DNA of 64,000 bases from Eunapius fragilis. Taxonomy: Eukaryota; Porifera; Demospongiae; Spongillida; Spongillidae. A program made the position numbers and the translations under genes. This document shows, in pieces, positions 32,410 to 45,299 of the stretch. Every line of letters begins with the position of its first letter. Within the stretch, counting starts at the first letter, position 1. Under the pieces are notes generated by a model that saw only the letters and a program-made list of their open reading frames with translations, was not told the DNA's origin and ran no database searches. Location of the stretch: NCBI GenBank assembly GCA_963681505.1, contig OY811971.1:24707036-24771035 (forward strand), written 5' to 3'.

Positions 32410-34725
32410 GTGGACATGGGCATTCTTTGGAATAGCTAGCTTCAAAGCAGCAAATGTTACATGTCTTGAGAGCTTCAAACTGAGCATGTGTAACACACAT
32501 ACTGGCCTCTTGAGAGGTTTGTCACCTTCATGGGCGTGGCTTCATCAGGTTAACTGATAAATGCTAATATTTAATGCGTGTAGTGACGTATTGACTTGTG
32601 CATTCTTTAGAGTAGCTGTGGTGTTACATGTCCTGTGAGCTTCAAACTGAGCAGGTGTAACACACATACTGGCCTCTTGGGAGTCGTGTTACCTTCATGG
32701 GCGTGGGCTCATCAGGTAAACGGATAAATGCTAATATTTAATGCGTGTAGTGACGTATTGACTTGTGCATTCTTTAGAGTAGCTGTGGTGTTACATGTCC
32801 TGTGAGCTTCAAAGTGAACAGGTGTAACACACATACTGACCTCTTGGGAGGCGTGTTACCTTCATGGGCGTGGCCTCATCAGGTAAACGGATAAATGCTA
32901 ATATTTAATGCGTGTAGTGACGTATTGACTTGTGCATTCTTTAGAGTAGCTGTGGTGTTACATGTCCTGTGAGCTTCAAACTGAGCAGGTGTAACACGCA
33001 TATTGGCCTCTTGGGAGGCGTGTTACCTTCATGGGCGTGGCCTCATCAGGTAAATGGATAAATGCTAATTTTTAATGCGTGTAGTGACGTATTGACTTGT
33101 GCATTCTTTAGAGTAGCTGTGGTGTTACATGTCCTGTGAGCTTCAAAGTGAGCAGGTGTAACACACATACTGGCCTCTTGAGAGGCGTGTTACCTTCATG
33201 GGCGTGGCCTCATCAGGTAAACGGATAAATGCTAATATTTAATGCGTGTAGTGACGTATTGACTTGTGCATTCTTTAGAGTAGCTGTGGTGTTACATGTC
33301 CTGTGAGCTTCAAAGTGAGCAGGTGTAACACACATACTGACCTCTTGGGAGGCGTGTTACCTTCATGGGCGTGGCCTCATCAGGTAAACGGATAAATGCT
33401 AATATTTAATGCGTGTAATGACGTATTGACTTGTGCATTCTTTAGAGTAGCTGTGGTGTTACATGTCCTGTGAGCTTCAAACTGAGCAGGTGTAACACGC
33501 ATATTGGCCTCTTGGGAGGCGTGTTACCTTCATGGGCGTGGCCTCATCAGGTAAATGGATAAATGCTAATTTTTAATGCGTGTAGTGACGTATTGACTTG
33601 TGCATTCTTTAGAGTAGCTGTGGTGTTACGTGTCCTGTGAGTTTCAAAGTGAGCAGGTGTAACACACATACTGACCTCTTGGGAGGCGTGTTACCTTCAT
33701 GGGCGTGGCCTCATCAGGTAAACGGATAAATGCTAATATTTAATGCGTGTAGTGACGTATTGACTTGTGCATTCTTTAGAGTAGCTGTGGTGTTACATGT
33801 CCTGTGAGCTTCAAAGTGAGCAGGTGTAACACATATACTGGCCTCTTGGGAGGCGTGTTACCTTCATGGGCGTGGCCTCATCAGGTAAACGGATAAATGC
33901 TAATATTTAATGCGTGTAGTGACGTATTGACTTGTGCATTCTTTAGAGTAGCTGTGGTGTTACATGTCCTGTGAGCTTCAAAGTGAGCAGGTGTAACACA
34001 CATACTGGCCTCTTGGGAGGCGTGTTACCTTCATGGGCGTGGCCTCATCAGGTAAACGGATAAATGCTAATATTTAATGCGTGTAGTGACGTATTGACTT
34101 GTGCATTCTTTAGAGTAGCTGTGGTGTTACATGTCCTGTGAGCTTCAAAGTGAGCAGGTGTAACACACATACTGACCTCTTGGGAGGCGTGTTACCTTCA
34201 TGGGCGTGGCCTCATCAGGTAAACGGATAAATGCTAATATTTAATGCGTGTAATGACGTATTGACTTGTGCATTCTTTAGAGTAGCTGTGGTGTTACATG
34301 TCCTGTGAGCTTCAAACTGAGCAGGTGTAACACGCATATTGGCCTCTTGGGAGGCGTGTTACCTTCATGGGCGTGGCCTCATCAGGTAAATGGATAAATG
34401 TTAATATTTAATGCGTGTAGTGACGTATTGACTTGTGCATTCTTTAGAGTAGCTGTGGTGTTACATGTCCTGTGAGCTTCAAAGTGAGCAGGTGTAACAC
34501 ACATACTGGCCTCTTGGGAGGCATGTTACCTTCATGGGCGTGGCCTCATCAGGTAAACGGATAAATGCTAATATTTAATGCGTGTAGTGAGGTATTGACT
34601 GGTGCATTCTTTAGAGTAGCTGTGGTGTTACATGTCCTGTGAGCTTCAAAGTGAGCAGGTGTAACACACATACTGGCCACCAGGGAGGTGTGTGACCTTT
34701 ACGGGCGTGGCCTCATCAGGTATTA
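32410..34725. repeat. 167-bp satellite, about 14 monomers
   Basis: The tandem unit is 167 bp (for example GACTTGTGCATTCTTTAGAG recurs 167 bp apart at 32592, 32759 and 32926). The first and last copies are the most diverged. Each monomer contains GTAACAC...GCCTC TTGG GAGGC GTGTTAC, a hairpin with a 5-bp inner and a 7-bp outer stem. Variant monomers (ACACGCATATTGG) sit 3 and 5 units apart, and a GTAATGACG variant recurs 835 bp (5 units) apart, showing local multi-monomer duplication. No coding content. Confidence 0.95.
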
Positions 34726-35169
34726 GTGATTGAGTGTACTTAATGATGAGATATATGGTCCATGTGTGCGTTATGAAGAGGTGTGTCTATACATGTACAT
34801 GTACGTGTCCATTCACCCATGTACACTTACTCTCGCACATGCATTCCGGATCTTATTTCTGCAGGCGGCCAAACTGTTGTCCTCAGCAGCAAGCTCTACT
34901 TAGGGCCTTAAAGAGTTAAAGGACATTTACTGATGCTTTTCTTTGTACATGTAACATGTTGCTTTTAAATGATGAGGATCATGACTCATTGATTTGGAAC
35001 TTGCCTGGGGTGATTTGATGACCAGTTTTAACACGAGTGATTCTCCCAAGTGGGTATGAAGTGCTATTTGAACAAACATATACATCATGACGGCACGAGT
35101 GAACTTTGCTCTCCAGTGCACGTACAGATAGGATCATAGTTCATGCATGTTCTGGTGCCAGCTAACAAA

Positions 35170-35640
35170 GAAAAGGAAGGGGGCTCTGGTTCCCAGGAAT
35201 AAGGGCTGTACCAAACATGTTGCAGTGCCTATTGTATGTGGTAAGTATGAAGAAACACAGGGGCAACAGTTTTATATGACTTCCTACTTGAGTCATATAT
35301 ATCATAGCTCTCTCAAAAGTAAAGGGGGCTCAGGTTAATAAGACATGAACATCCCAACCAATCATGTTTCAATGGCTATATCATGTAATAGGTATGTATA
35401 AACATAGGAGCAACAGTTCTGAATGGCTTTCTACATGGGTGACGATAATCACAGCTCTCTCAAAAGTAAAGGGGGCTCGGGTGCCCAGGAGTAAGACCTG
35501 AATGCCTGATTAACATCCCAACCAAGCATGTTTCAATGCCTATACCATGTGATATGCATGCATAAACATAGGGGCAACAGTTCTGAATGACTTTCTACTT
35601 GGGTGACGATTATCACAGCTCTCTCGCATGGCACATCGGA
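35170..35640. repeat. Three diverged tandem copies of about 140-170 bp
   Basis: Blocks containing AAAGGGGGCTC, then CAACCA(A)(A/G)CATGTTTCAATG, then GGGGCAACAGTTCTGAATG, then ATCACAGCTCTCTC repeat near 35175, 35320 and 35470. The open frame 35147-35338 is inside the repeat and unrecognised. Confidence 0.75.
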
Positions 35641-36386
35641 TTGAATCATATAAGATCAAGAACACGCGTGCATTCAATTCTTTTCAATTTTGCATGTAAC
35701 GAATTTGGAATTAATGCCGGCAAAGTTACAGCAACACCTTAAGGTTTGCATCCTATATGATGTAGTTGTAGGATTCATGAAAATAGTAATAATATGCAAT
35801 GCATGCACATTAATGTTTGTTCAGTTATTATTACCTATACTATTAGCGGGTCGATGATGTACAAGCTTTGTACAGGTGCATACAACATACATGTACTTGC
35901 GTTGGCTCACAAACATTGGACGGTGCATGGAAAGCATTTTGAGGAGTGATCTGACGGAACTAATATACATGTAGACGGCGAGAGAAGTATTTGTTATTAT
36001 GCTACGCCCCCACCTTGTACCATAGGAAAGCTGAGCTGCTCAATGACGTTACGTGACACTGGAATACACTTCACAGTGTCGACAGGCTACCGAGCGTCTT
36101 ACCATTCAAAACACAAATAACACGATGCATGCTAATCATACTGCTTCTTGTACACAATAGCTAAGCAAACCCAGAATGTTTAGGTACGCGTTTCCTCAGA
36201 AGAGGTTCCAGGTGGATTACTGGGAATATTAGTGCTTATCACATGCCCCAGCTGAAACGTACGTGATATACCTGGTGAAGTTTGAAAAGACATATGTCAT
36301 AATGTAGACTACGTTTATTAACTTATTAAATTAATTGCAAGTTTTAATTTGGCGCCAAGTATTACCACGCGGAGCATATTAGTAAA

Positions 36387-39300
36387 ATGGCGATCGAGGT
36401 TGTAGGGATATCAGGCAGCCACACCAGAAAGAACTGGATGACGGAAGTCAGGTTAGTCCAAAAGTACATCATAGTTCGTAAATTTTGTTATGATTTTGAC
36501 TATGCCAAGACTTTTTGACGATGCCTCGCCTTGCAAATTGCCAGGACAGCGCAGTGTTCGTGAACTTGGATTCCAGGTAAGTTCACCGGCCATGGAATAG
36601 CTGCATCCGCAAGTCGTCGCTGATATACTAAGACACATCGATGAAGCTGGATTGCATCGCAAGCAGATAGCGGAAGCCCCTATGAAATATAGGTCAGAAT
36701 TGTAGAAGTCAGAAAGGTTTAGGAAGATCATCAGCACTTCAGTTCGGCGTGATGAAGGGTAAGAGATTTTTGCGCTTTTTTCTTACGCAATCACGACTTT
36801 GTATAGCAGAGCTCGATGAAGACCTTCACGCTATTGCCGCCACATAAAGGTAGAGTCTTCATAATGCTATCTTCAACCATATTTTTACTAGGTACAAGCG
36901 AACTAAGAGTAATTGAAGGCTATTCAACTCAACAGCGTAAGTCCTATCTATGTCGCGTGATGCTCTTTTCCTATACTGTAGCTTTTGCTAAAAGGTGTCG
37001 TATGCTGACAGAAGAAGAAAGGCAAGGTGGCGGTTAGCCTTCGAAGAGGACAGCGGTGGTCCATCGACGTCATAGCGCTCTGATAGGCTAAGTGAATCGA
37101 TTGACGCTCTGGATGCTCGAAGCAACTTGAAGCACCACCCCTACAACAGCGATGTGAAGGACCGCTACTCCACTCTTCCACTTCTCCAACTGTTCATGCC
37201 TGGATGGTTCGAGAGACTTGGACGTTTTTAAAACGCATTGTATATGTTTTGGCTATTGCGGTTTTTATTTATTGATTGAAATTATATAAAGCTATATTAA
37301 TATGATCATACCTACACAAATGGATACAAGCTAGTATACAATGAACAAATTCGGAAGACGTATCCAACTGATGTAACGGAGCAAAGTATGCGGTAGAAGT
37401 ACACAATTGGTGTGCGGAAGGCGCAAATTACGAACCCATCATCAGCGCACGTGATAATTTGAGAATACGCAAAATATACGACATGAGATTCTGGTTCTAT
37501 CCGCAAAATATACCAATGGGTATACCTTGCGTACACACATGTGTATATCATGTGTATTTTTCACATATCCGCAAAATATACACTATCGTATATCCAATTC
37601 GTAGCATAGTGTTAATTCTGATTTCTTTTTTCAGATCATGCATCACTCTGGCGAAGAATTTGGAGATCTGTCTGTATGAGATTACACTGAAGGCATTGTA
37701 ACTCCAGAAGTTCGAGCCAGGCAATCCTGTCTAGCCCAAAGGTATTGAGTACCTCATTCATAGCAGCTAAGCCATCAATTCAAGAGGTATATGTATAATT
37801 TTATTATTACAACTATTGCATAATTACTGCCACCAAATTTCAGGCTCTTAAAGTCATAAATCCTTCAATACACTTTGCACCAAAGGGCTGCAAAAGCAGG
37901 ATCCGTGGCATGGCTGTAGCTTTGAAGCCATTCATACTGCTACTTGAGAAGAGAGAGATAGATCACCCAGATGAGTTCACAATTCGGAAGGACCTACGAG
38001 CAAGGAAAGATGTCCTCACATATGGAAAGCAATATTTTCTAAAAGAAGGCAGCAAACTCTGTTTCATATCGTGAAATGGGATCAATGCAGATCAGGTGAC
38101 CTGTATATTTAGCATTTGTGACTCATTGCAAGTATACCACAGTAAGTTACAGAATTTTTTGAGAGTAAGTATAATTATGCAGTAAAATGTTTGTATTGAC
38201 AACTGTAATTATGTTTATTAATTTTGTATCTTCAATCTCATTATTTTACAGCAATAAGAGAAGGTGCAAGTGGCAGTATTCAGCTAGGTACGTAACATAA
38301 AAACTTCATGGTAATTTTTCCAAGGGCTTATTAGGGAGAAATGCACATTATGTGCGACTCTTTCGGGTAAAAAGGCAGATTTATGTGTGACTCTGTCAAC
38401 ACATACATGTGATTTATAATCAAACTGATGTATAATGTGAGAGGAATGAGATTAATAATAGGAAATGACATTATGCAAGTTGGAAGAGCAAGAAAATTTT
38501 CTTTCATGCGTGCCCGAGAAATCACAACCCCAGAATGATGTTGTTGCCTATGAGGGTGATGATGACTTATGTTGCTGACCCACATGCTTGTAAGTTCTGT
38601 GGTTTTTGTTTTGCAATTACGGGTAAAGATGCAGTTGCATGATAATAATTATAAAATAATGATTTTAATTATTATTATAATGATAGCATGTTTGAATTAT
38701 ATATAGAACACTGCATGTACTTGTAGTTATTAAACATTATAACTTTCATAAAAATTAAAATTAAGCATGTATATATAGGACCATGACAATAGAGCTATTC
38801 AAATCAGGATTTTGTGTGTGCTTGCTGGCATGCAGATTAAAGAATGGAATTACCCCACATGTTTGTTTTTATTCTGAACCCCTAGCTATATATATGCCTG
38901 AACCCAATGTGGACAGGCCTCAAGCAATTAGTCAGGACATGTCTCACCAATTAGTCTGGAAACCAGTGACAGCACAACTGGTAGGACTGAAAAGCATATA
39001 ACTTAATATTTTAAACTTTAATGATATCTTTGTAGTGTCCACATGTAATGTCACCAGCTCCAGGCCAGTATTACATTTTATCATTACTATGTGTTACTAT
39101 ATGTTATTTTGAAGGTGAGAACTTGTGTCAAGCTAAAACTCCAAATGCTATACTGAGCCCTTCCACCTGCATTGAACAACTTAGGTAAATGCACATGCAT
39201 GACACAAACAATGGCATGTAGTAGTGTAACACATGTATTCATGCATTTAGGGAGGTTATAGTATCCCATTCGCCAAGCAGAAAGAGATCACTTTCAGTCA

Positions 39301-39673
39301 CCACAACACGGCAATGTAGATCACCATCACGACGGCTTCATTTAACTCTGAATTCTGAAGGTATAACCCAGAAACAAAAAAAGCTTTTGATTTATAACTG
39401 AATTGTCTTTATGCATGCATAGATTTTGTGATCAGTTTGTTGCAGAAGACAAAACAGAAGGTTTGTGAGATCTTTAATTGTTAGCTCCAAATTTCACTAA
39501 TATTTCACTTAGTTTGGCATTGTGCTGTGTGTTTGGAACTGGAATGCTGTGATGATGGATGGTGGATCCAGTGTGATCGATGCTTGTGTTTGATGCATGG
39601 AGAGTGTGTTGCACTTGTTAAACGTGTGCGATGGAAGAAGTGGTATTGTCCTCACTGCATCCAATTCATCTAA
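36387..39673 (+). pseudogene. Decayed multi-exon gene ending in a PHD finger
   Basis: From ATG 36387 an exon to 36451 (MAIEVVGISGSHTRKNW) joins in phase to 36510 onwards, which reads SPCKLPGQRSVRELGFQ and DILRHIDEAGLHRKQIAEAP. The frame is broken by TAG at 36598-36600 and 36703-36705. A further coding-like tract ends at 37230 (RYSTLPLLQLFMPGWFERLG). An exon 37844-38095 (RARKDVLTYGKQYFLKEG) has TGA at 38072-38074. The last exon, 39513-39673, is intact: CAVC...WWIQCDRC...HGEC...WYCPHC, the Cys4-His-Cys3 order of a PHD finger that reads histone tails. I do not recognise the rest; a transposon-derived protein is possible. Linking the parts into one gene is inference from strand, order and spacing. 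Confidence 0.45.
39513..39673 (+). CDS. PHD zinc-finger terminal exon
   Basis: The acceptor TTTCACTTAG precedes an open frame of 52 codons to the TAA at 39671-39673. Ligands in order are C-x2-C, C-x2-C inside WIQCDRC, H-x2-C, and C-x2-C in WYCPHC, with the conserved W two residues before the fifth position. This is a full PHD-type finger with normal spacing. It is the best-preserved part of the 36.4-39.7 kb gene and may still be functional or belong to a separate gene. Confidence 0.7.
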
Positions 39674-39949
39674 ACAAATGTTGTCAATATTTGCAATCAT
39701 ATGTGATGTGTGATTTTGTGATTGTGGTTTTTTAAAACATGCTATTACTTAAACTTGAAAAAGTATCCAATCTATACATAGACCTTTTTCCTGCGTGGGC
39801 ATATAAACATACAAGCATCACGTGCGCGTATATACGTACTGGTACATTCATGTATGGCATCAATACGATAAAGATTGCACTGACTCATGTTCTTCCGTAC
39901 ACATGGTTGTTTCATATGCATGCATGGTATGGCTCATTTATTAGACTTT

Positions 39950-40200
39950 GTGAGTTATATTTCTTCACGTGAATATTTCATATGCATGCTATGGATCTAT
40001 ATACTCTGTGAAGAATTTTTCTTCACGTGAATGTTTCATACGCTCATATAATATACTCTGTGATGAATTTTTCTTCACGTGAATGATTCATACGCATGCT
40101 ATGGCTCATATAATATACTTTGTGAAGAATTATTCTTAATTCAAGTGCATGAAGTTTCTATACGCATGCTATGTCAACCTGGAAAATCTCTTTAATTCTT
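39950..40200. repeat. Diverged tandem repeat of about 60-65 bp
   Basis: About four copies of a unit with TTCTTCACGTGAAT, then TTTCATA(C/T)GCATGCTATGG, then ATAATATACTCTGTG. CACGTG E-box palindromes recur in three of them. No gene. Confidence 0.75.
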
Positions 40201-40723
40201 TGTCGAAGCGTGTACATTTACATGTACATGCATATGCTTGCATATAAACATGCAAGCGTTTTATTCACGTGAATATTCACAAAAATAGTTCTTTGTTAAA
40301 CCCCTTCGCAAATCGTGCGTACAATCTATCAAATACTAATCATTGCCAATGAAGATAGAACATCAGTTAATTTCTGATCACTTGTTGCTAATTACATAGG
40401 TGTCCGATCGATCGATGCACAGATAAATGTATTCGTGCCCCCGCGCTTCGGGCTCGAGTTAGGGGCATATCCCCTCCTCGGACCCTAAATGAGCGGACGC
40501 CAATATTACCATGGCACCTCAGCCCATGAGAGGTCCCCATCAATAAGTGCATGCATAATTGGACAGCATATGCGATCCAACCATCAATACATGTACTTCT
40601 GTGATAGATGCAACCATAGATATTCCAGTCGAATATCTATGATGCAACCGATATCATTCCAATCAGTTGGGAGGTATACGCGTACAAAGTACAATAGTTG
40701 TTCGTTTGCTATGTTTAATTCTC

Positions 40724-40724
<1 letters not shown>

Positions 40725-40757
<33 letters not shown>
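40725..40757. repeat. Long poly-G run
   Basis: An uninterrupted run of about 32 G follows TTCTCCC. It has strong quadruplex potential, and its length is uncertain in any assembly. Confidence 0.9.
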
Positions 40758-40760
<3 letters not shown>

Positions 40761-41139
40761 CCAGATATAGATCTAGAAATAAACTATACAGCAAGTACAT
40801 AGTTCAAATAAATCAATCAATAAATGGAACAGTGTCTATAGCAAATGAGATACTTAATTTACCAGGGCAAGCGTAACGCTCGCATTGAAATATATGGCTA
40901 ATTATAAATTCAGTGCCTATAATAACCTTATGCCATCTGAGGATTGCGGGGGAGGAAAGCCGTGCTCTTAGCCATCCCAATACCTCACTGTGACGGCGGG
41001 TGTGGTTATGACGTGGGAGCTTTGTATTATATAACTGCCCAACAATCACCGCGTGCAGATTATATAGTATGTAATTTTGTTGCAAGTGCAGACCATATGT
41101 TGCCTATTAATACGGTGCACGGCTTGATGTAACAAGGTT

Positions 41140-41560
41140 CTCACAGCAGAAAAATGTTACGTAGTCATAAAATAGCTCATTTTTTATATTTGACTAATAA
41201 TATTGTTATCAAGCTAACGCCAACGTCTCTGACCAACGATAGATCTCTGGGACACTAACAGCCATCCATCCCATTTCCATCAAACCGAGTAACCTTGTTC
41301 GGTTGTTAATTTCCCTGTCATTCAAATATGTAGTGACCCCGCTCAAGGGGGGTGGGGGGTGTAGGACATTAAAACTGTAAGCTCACCATTATCCATGCAA
41401 TATAGAAGCGGATTGTTATAATCTGCTTTCGGCAATATAAATCGGACGTAGGAGAGTAAAGATTTAAGAGGCGTAGGGGTGGTACCCCTATAGATAAGCG
41501 CAGGCCGACCTTTATCGTCTGAGCAGACGATAAGGACCCCAACTAGTAACACCTTATAAT
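41140..41560. repeat. Dispersed repeats matching 185-480 and 1866-2012, inverted
   Basis: 41140-41300 is the reverse complement of the 1866-2012 block, and about 41335-41440 is the reverse complement of the 320-410 block. The two blocks are close to each other here but about 1.5 kb apart at the window start, where the hAT-like element and THAP exon lie between them. Confidence 0.6.
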
Positions 41561-41954
41561 TTTCGCATTTTTCGATCTTTTTTTAGGTTCACATGGCAGT
41601 TGCAAAGATAAATTCCTCTCAGTGAAATTCGCTCATGTACTAGGACACCAAATCCAATCTCTAGACTCTTGCTAAAACCTTCAACGATGTAGCTACCGTT
41701 TTAACTCTGAAGTTCAGTGCCTAATTTGATTATAGCAATCATTGTGGCATGCAGGTATTTGGCAATTTTGCATGTGGCCCGCAAATTGATCATGCAAGAG
41801 GGCGTGAGCGTATTTCTTAAGGAGATACGGTCGCTTAGGAAATTCTGTCATGCAGCTTAAGAAAGCGTATATCCCTTGTCAGTGTGCACAGGCTAAGTAT
41901 GCCTGAAGATCTGCATATTGGACGTGTATATATGACCTGTGCCGCCACGATGCT

Positions 41955-42260
41955 ATATAGCCAGCAGGAGTGATATTTGTCGAGCTACTGTGGTTTACTT
42001 TGCATCCTCGGTTACTGCGTGAGGCCGTATACATGTGATTCATGCTTGAGTTAAATAGAAAAGGCAGCATATGCATGTTCTACTGATAGGCCCTTTAAGT
42101 CTAAGTTTTCAAAATAGAAATAGATTTGTTGCAATTCCATGCAAGGTATATGTTTCAAAAAGGCCGGGGTGGGGGCGGGGGCGGGGGATGGAGTAAATTC
42201 AGGCTGTATAAAGAGGGGCTAGGCATTATAATGCACAGAGAAAACCACTTTTAAAAATAC
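41955..42260. repeat. Dispersed repeat, inverted relative to 18545-18830
   Basis: Reverse complement of 18545-18830 with scattered substitutions. No coding potential. Confidence 0.7.
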
Positions 42261-42279
42261 ATATTACAAACCCATATGT

Positions 42280-43260
42280 TTGATAAATACAATGACGATT
42301 TTAATTTATGCATGCATGCCGTATAAGTAAAAAAGTATAAGCCAGGATATGCGTTGCTGGGATACGCGGGGCAGCTACATGGTTTTAAAGCCGGCGGACG
42401 ACTTTAAAAAACGGTCACTGACATAATTTATTTAATGCATCGTTCAGCTCTCCACTGGCACACCTACCCGCAAACCTCCTCATCCACCACACACGGCGCT
42501 GTGCGGACGAGCGTCAGACTGTTAGTTCCATGCCTATCTGTTCCTCTTTGGCCAGAATAACTACTGATTCTTCTACATTATATAGGTACGACCCTCCCCC
42601 CCCCCCCCCCCCCCCCCCCCCTAACCTTATAGGAAGTGTCCGCGGGGTTATACTATTCCAGGATTGTATATAAGCATGTAAGCGATATTGATAACGAGGC
42701 TATAGCATGCATATAGCACGTTGGAAATCATGTGTGTTTGGCAACAGGGGGTGAAATTTATCTGTCCAAAAGAATGGTTCCAGATTAATCCGGGATAGAC
42801 ATTACTGAACTCCATTTTGAGTCATATAAAGGACCTAGATTATGCTAGTTGTGCATAATTACACATGATTTCCAACGTTTATATGAATATCGTGCATTGG
42901 GTAATGTTTGTATACTTATGTACTATCCTGGAATAACATACAATGTAACCCCGCGGACACTTCCTAAGTAATTAGGGGGGTGGAGGGGATTTTCGTACCT
43001 ATATAATTTAGAAGAATCAGTAATTATCCTGGGTTGAAGAGGAACAGATATATTGACATGGAACTAACAGTCTGATCGAGCTGAAGGATGTATTAAATAA
43101 ATTATGTCAGTGACCGGTTTTTAAAGTCGTCTGCCGGCTTTAAAACCATGCAGCTGCCCCGCGTGGTGACCATATTTAAAGGGCTCCGCGTATCCCAGCT
43201 ACACATACCCTGGCTTCTTATACTTCAACCGCATGCATTAATTAAAACCATCATTGTATC
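42280..43260. repeat. Large inverted repeat with C-run
   Basis: Left arm about 42280-42750, right arm about 42850-43260. Paired anchors are CCGCGGGG/CCCCGCGG with GGAAGTGTCCG/CGGACACTTCC, the block GGTTTTAAAGCCGG against CCGGCTTTAAAACC, and ATCATGTGTG against ACACATGATTTCC. The left arm contains a C run of about 25 nt (42598-42622) where the right has GGGGGGTGGAGGGG. Probably an old foldback element; no gene. Confidence 0.8.
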
Positions 43261-44499
43261 ATGTAGTATGATATGAGAGTTGTATGTAATCCGGCGCCAA
43301 GCTCAACGATTAAAGAGGCAAGCTACATACTGATCGTTAAGGCTTATAACTGCAGGTGTATAGTGTAACTAGGACATCATTGAAAGGGCCAGAGGCGATA
43401 AGATTGTTAGATTCGATGCAAGAGATCTAGAGTGAGAAGGCTTATCATAACCTATCGTCTCCTTGACCCACAGAAGCCAGTTTAACGTACTAACCTAAAT
43501 AGTACGGCATTTGCTTACAAATGGTGGATGATGCATCTCACAGCACAAGTAAGAAAGTTGAATCATTTCAGTGATATCCGGATTATTTTTTATTGACGTC
43601 GAATCTCATATCCCTTCACAATTGATCCAGAAAATAACGTTTTGAACTTCTTTCGGCTGCAAAAATACATCTCCCATGCAGTGGATCTTGGTGCGTTCTG
43701 TGCAAATTCAGTCAGACAGTAGCTCTAATAAAAAGGTTGTGCGCGCCATAGATAATACAATTTCCCGCGTCACTCCGCCCCCGCTTTTGTGCAACTAACT
43801 TACTCGGAGGTTATTGACCACAAAATAACGATTGCTGGTGTATTTGAAGCCTTTTCGTGATCTATAGAGGCACTGCAACGAAACACAGCATAACTTACAA
43901 AAAGAACCCGTCACTGGTGTGTTCTGCGTATGAGACAAAACGAGGGTGGTGACAACGTGAGTGTACAGTGCATGGATTCATGTAATTGTTAATAATCCTT
44001 GCTATACATCGAATCACCGGACGGAGGAGGGCAGTAGGGGGGGGGGGGGGGGGTGGGGGTGGGTGGGGGGGGGGAGCGCTTCAAGCTCCCCCTGGGCCCA
44101 GCGCGCAAGAGGTCTGGGGAAGAGCCCCAGAGGCTAACACATTTCATCAAATCAGAAAGGCTTTTAATTGGCCGCTCAGGACCACAAGAACAAATGCATA
44201 CTATTCATAACACCATACTGTAGATTCAACGGAGAGACAAGTCTGTTCACGAGTGTCCGGCTCTCAACGACGAGAGAAAATGCATTATTCATAGTTGCAT
44301 TGTCACCGTTATAGTTATAGATGACGCGAATATCAGCAGTGATAAACACAGAAAGAAATGTGTGACGTGGAAGCTGTAGGTTCGTCAGCAAACCATATAA
44401 TACGTGCTGGCGGCACGGATTAGTAGCGGTCTCCATAAGAAAGCTAATAGTATTTGCGCTGATTTTTATGCTAAGGCGTAGAACAACCAATAAATTAAA

Positions 44500-44702
44500 C
44501 AAGTAAATAAAAACATTCTCTAACGAGAGAGATATAGGATTGACCAATAGTGGTGTAAAAAGCACGAGTACAAGAGTGACAGAAATTTTACTGAAATAGG
44601 CCTATTTTTAGCCGATTTCATTCCTGAATCATGCATTGTAAATGTGCTAAATATAGGCTTATTTCAAATTTCCAGTATAATTTCTGTCACTCTTGTTTCT
44701 GT
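44500..44702. mobile_element. Foldback MITE, copy 5 (right end missing)
   Basis: Left end CAAGTAAATAAAAACATTC; the right arm is truncated at the same place as copy 3, as expected from the segmental duplication. Confidence 0.8.
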
Positions 44703-45119
44703 ACCATGGATTCCAATCCATGTTATTGTTAATAATCATTGCTGCATCGAATCACCGGACCGGTGGGGGGGGGGGGGGGGGGGGGGGGAGGGGGGGTGGA
44801 GGGGAGAGAACACGCGAATATAGCAGTGATAAACACAGAAGAAAATGTGTAACCGCGTGGAAGCTGTAGCTTCGTCAGCAAACCATATAATACGTGCTGG
44901 CGGCACGGATTAGTAGCGTTCTCTTAGAAAGCTAATAGTATTTGCGCTTTTTTATGCGAACAACCAATAAATTAAATTAACAATGGTGCGCACAAGGTGT
45001 GGTGTTATAAATGGTTCACACACACATGTTTGTCGAATTGGAGCTCGGAAAAAGTGGTGAGGCCATAGACAAAATGTCTGTCTGGCTGCTACGGCCCTTT
45101 AACATCCTTTACCTGACAA

Positions 45120-45299
45120 ACTGGCTTGGGGAGTGCCACCTTACAGTACTTACGCATGCGCAGTGCAGATATCACCATTTCGTCCATAAAACGAGAAAGC
45201 GCATTTTGTATCAGTCATTTTCTGCTGTCGTCCATTTGTGAGGTGTTAGAGATTTGTATTTAGCTTAGCGATAGTTGGGTTGTTTATTTTTGTATAGAA
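45120..45299 (+). promoter_or_regulatory. Conserved upstream region of the Kelch gene
   Basis: About 180 bp before ATG 45300 is almost identical to 21840-22020 in copy A. The last 70 bp also match the third, inverted copy (63855-63925). It contains GCATGCGCAGTGC, similar to an NRF-1 site, and TCCATAAAA, a possible TATA-like box about 110 bp before the start. Function is inferred from position and conservation only. Confidence 0.4.

Noticed and set aside
32410-34725. Regular repeat considered as a CRISPR array
   Set aside because: The whole 167-bp unit is conserved with no unique spacers, and the context is eukaryotic; it is a satellite.
36577-36600. A 24-nt intron with GT-AG ends in the PHD gene
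   Set aside because: Far too short to be spliced; the frame reads through coding-like residues and is broken by a single TAG instead.
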